From assembly GCA_963808165.1 (NCBI GenBank), contig CAWEET010000018.1, forward strand, positions 30,132 to 94,131: 64,000 bases of DNA, in the 5' to 3' direction. The first letter of the stretch is position 1, and each line of letters opens with the position of its first letter. Below are positions 62,326 to 64,000 of the stretch, in pieces. Under the pieces are notes generated by a model. It saw only the letters and a program-made list of their open reading frames with translations, ran no database searches and had not been told where the DNA came from. Position numbers and translations under genes: made by a program. The DNA is from Thiosocius sp963808165. Lineage in GTDB: Bacteria; Pseudomonadota; Gammaproteobacteria; Chromatiales; Chromatiaceae.

Positions 62326-63360
62326 ATGCGTAAATGGCGAAGTCTGTCCTGGACGATGCTGGTCTTTTTGCCGCTGAGTGTTGCAGCTGACGAAGGGGCG
62401 GTGGCGGAGCTTATCTATCTCCTGGAAGACAACGGGCGCAACGCATTGGTCTATACAACGGTTCGTTCTGACAACCCAGGCTACGAGCTGCGGATGCCAG
62501 CATCCAATTCCTACGATGAAAAGCAGGAGCGATTTCTCTACATCTACCCGGAAGAACACGAATGGATGCGTATGGATCAGCCTGGTCAAGAGATACTCAA
62601 GCTTCCCACAGGGGATTTTGCCACCTTGCGTAGAGTTGGCCTCAACCATGGCCGCACGCTCACGGTCGATGAGGCCGGCACGCATACCTTCACGACACCT
62701 GCAACATCAGTCGGTGTCTCCAGCGGCCATCGGGGTATCTGGAATAGTCCGGGCGGCTTCAGGCAGATGACCTACACATGGGTCTTTCCCAAGGTGTATG
62801 AACCTGTCTCTTATGAAAGCAATCAGCCCGGCCAATGGGTTAAGCGCTTCAACACCGTGACCTATTACGGAAAAGACGTGAATGACCTCGAGTTCAAGAT
62901 AACGTACCGCTCTCGCTTGAGCGAGCTCTACGAGCAACTGAAGCAGATGTTTGGCGACGAAGACAAGATCGAGGTCACAGAGGGGGCCGAGGGGGTTCGG
63001 GTGAGTATCGAGGCGACACTGCTCTATCCCTCAGGCGTAGCCGAGTTGTCGGCGAAGGGGAAGGGCGTGCTCGGCCGTGTCTCAAAAACCCTGAAGGAGC
63101 ATCAAGCGGTGCGTGTGATTGTAGAGGGCCACACCGACACTGATCGCATAGGTGAAAAGCTGGTGCAACGCTATCCGACGAACTGGGAGCTGTCGGCGGC
63201 ACGATCGATCAATGTGATTCGTTATCTCATCGCGCTCGGCTCTTCGGGGTCACGATTCGAAGGGCGGGCCTTCAGCTCGACGCGCCCTGTTGCCGCGAAT
63301 GACTCGCCGAAGGGCAAGGCCAAGAACAGACGCATCGAGTTGCTTTTGGCGCGCGAGTAG
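62326..63360 (+). CDS. OmpA-domain periplasmic/outer-membrane protein
   Basis: A 344-residue exported protein with signal peptide (SWTMLVFLPLSVAA). The first 210 residues are a beta-rich domain that I do not recognise (GRNALVYTTVRSDNPGYELR, WVFPKVYEPVSYESNQPGQW). The C-terminal 130 residues are an OmpA/MotB peptidoglycan-binding domain: LLYPSGVAELSAKGKGVLGR, VRVIVEGHTDTDRIGEKLVQ, NWELSAARSINVIRYLIALG and KAKNRRIELLLARE. It probably tethers an envelope complex to the cell wall. Start has taaggagaata upstream. Single gene. Confidence 0.85.
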   Translation: MRKWRSLSWTMLVFLPLSVAADEGAVAELIYLLEDNGRNALVYTTVRSDNPGYELRMPASNSYDEKQERFLYIYPEEHEWMRMDQPGQEILKLPTGDFATLRRVGLNHGRTLTVDEAGTHTFTTPATSVGVSSGHRGIWNSPGGFRQMTYTWVFPKVYEPVSYESNQPGQWVKRFNTVTYYGKDVNDLEFKITYRSRLSELYEQLKQMFGDEDKIEVTEGAEGVRVSIEATLLYPSGVAELSAKGKGVLGRVSKTLKEHQAVRVIVEGHTDTDRIGEKLVQRYPTNWELSAARSINVIRYLIALGSSGSRFEGRAFSSTRPVAANDSPKGKAKNRRIELLLARE

Positions 63361-64000
63361 ACGGCCTGTTATCTCGAGTTCGATGTTGTCATCGAGAAGT
63401 GGCAACTGGGCGGGCTCGGATCAGAGCCCCCCCTCGCTTCGTTGACCCCCGTAATCAATCGGGCGGGCGCGCCAGTATTGAGCAAGCCCATCGCCTCCAG
63501 TGCTGCAACGGTCGGGTGAGCCTTGAAGGCAGTCTGAAAAGCTGAACCTTCAATCGGGCCGATCAGGCCTCATTTGGTCCGATGCTCCTTGAGCGCATGT
63601 CTCGCTGACGGCATTGCTGTGGGAAAAAACCTCACAAAATGTCCTTAAATTTTACAGAGTCTTGTACAAGGCGCTGTGCTTCCCCGTTAATAATAGGTGC
63701 GTATCGCCTTTTGGCCCGCTTTCGTTGAGTTGCATATACACAGACCAACGATGTTTCTGGGTCTAAAGATTTTATTTCATATAGAAGCATCAATTTTTTT
63801 ACAACGTAGCATTACCAGAAATGCGAAGTTCAGCGGACCGGGCAGAATGAGCGAATAAGGTATTGTTTTAGTGATCTTTTCAACTGATTGGCATTATCTA
63901 TGCTTTAAGCTATTTCGACGGATCTGGTTCGTCATTCGCAGTACCTGTAGTTGGAGTAGTAAAGGAAATGTGGTCACGAAGAAGGCTTCTCGCTGATCCC
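63361..64000. other. Right-edge intergenic region
   Basis: 640 bases without a supported gene, with AT-rich stretches (for example ttaaattttacagagtc, aatttttttacaacg). It contains gcgcgccagtattgagcaag and a tail of clustered short poly-T/poly-A, but no clear repeat or RNA. The ends of neighbouring features beyond the window are unknown. Confidence 0.35.

Overview
The window reads as a GC-rich gammaproteobacterial chromosome segment. Gene style (HupSLC hydrogenase, form I CO dehydrogenase, many solitary recombinase and IS scraps) would fit a sulfur-oxidising, Chromatiales-like or symbiont-related lineage, but that placement is inference. No rRNA, tRNA or CRISPR array was seen.

Left half (1-33 kb): an accessory, eroding region. 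Intact islands sit in a matrix of repeats and gene fragments. The intact genes are a secreted Gly/Pro-rich peptide, an orphan substrate-binding protein, two near-identical DoxX genes, a five-gene operon (EgtD-like methyltransferase, PhyH dioxygenase, two SAM methyltransferases, MFS exporter), a BLUF-PsiE photoreceptor-like membrane protein, pyruvate kinase, a PEBP-family protein, a pair of small helical proteins, a serine hydrolase, a 1208-residue TIR-STAND ATPase and a BrkB-like membrane protein. The matrix is a dispersed intergenic repeat, always in the same orientation, in at least ten partial copies between about 2.1 and 30 kb and not noticed further right. Two copies host a small tyrosine recombinase module and two host different MITE-like insertions. 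IS91, IS110 and IS21 remnants and decayed LssY, cyclase, DUF4915, P-type ATPase and SGNH-hydrolase pieces complete it.

Middle (33.7-44.9 kb): an uptake [NiFe]-hydrogenase locus. Maturation genes hypE-hypD-SIS-hypC-(hupR/hupV chimera)-hypB-hupK-hupJ-hupI-hupF/H-hupD' run on the minus strand; structural genes hupS'-hupL-(small HupE-like)-hupC run on the plus strand. The locus is visibly broken: hupD and hupS meet head to head, each without its 5' part; a HupR receiver is fused in frame to the C-terminus of a regulatory hydrogenase; hupL has a one-base frameshift; and hupI has an internal stop. Either the hydrogenase is being lost or the contig contains joins and base errors here.

Right (45-58.5 kb): a coherent aerobic CO oxidation locus. 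An RcoM-type PAS-LytTR regulator precedes coxM-S-L (form I, AYRCSFR active-site loop), coxG, coxD, coxE, an XdhC/CoxF with a YHS domain, a MocA-like cytidylyltransferase, a second XdhC, and a SufS/SufU-like pair that may supply the molybdenum sulfido ligand. The last part (58-64 kb) holds small membrane proteins, an ExeA-like ATPase, an HlyD-type adaptor and an OmpA-domain protein. If the hydrogenase were repaired, the segment would let the cell draw electrons from both H2 and CO.
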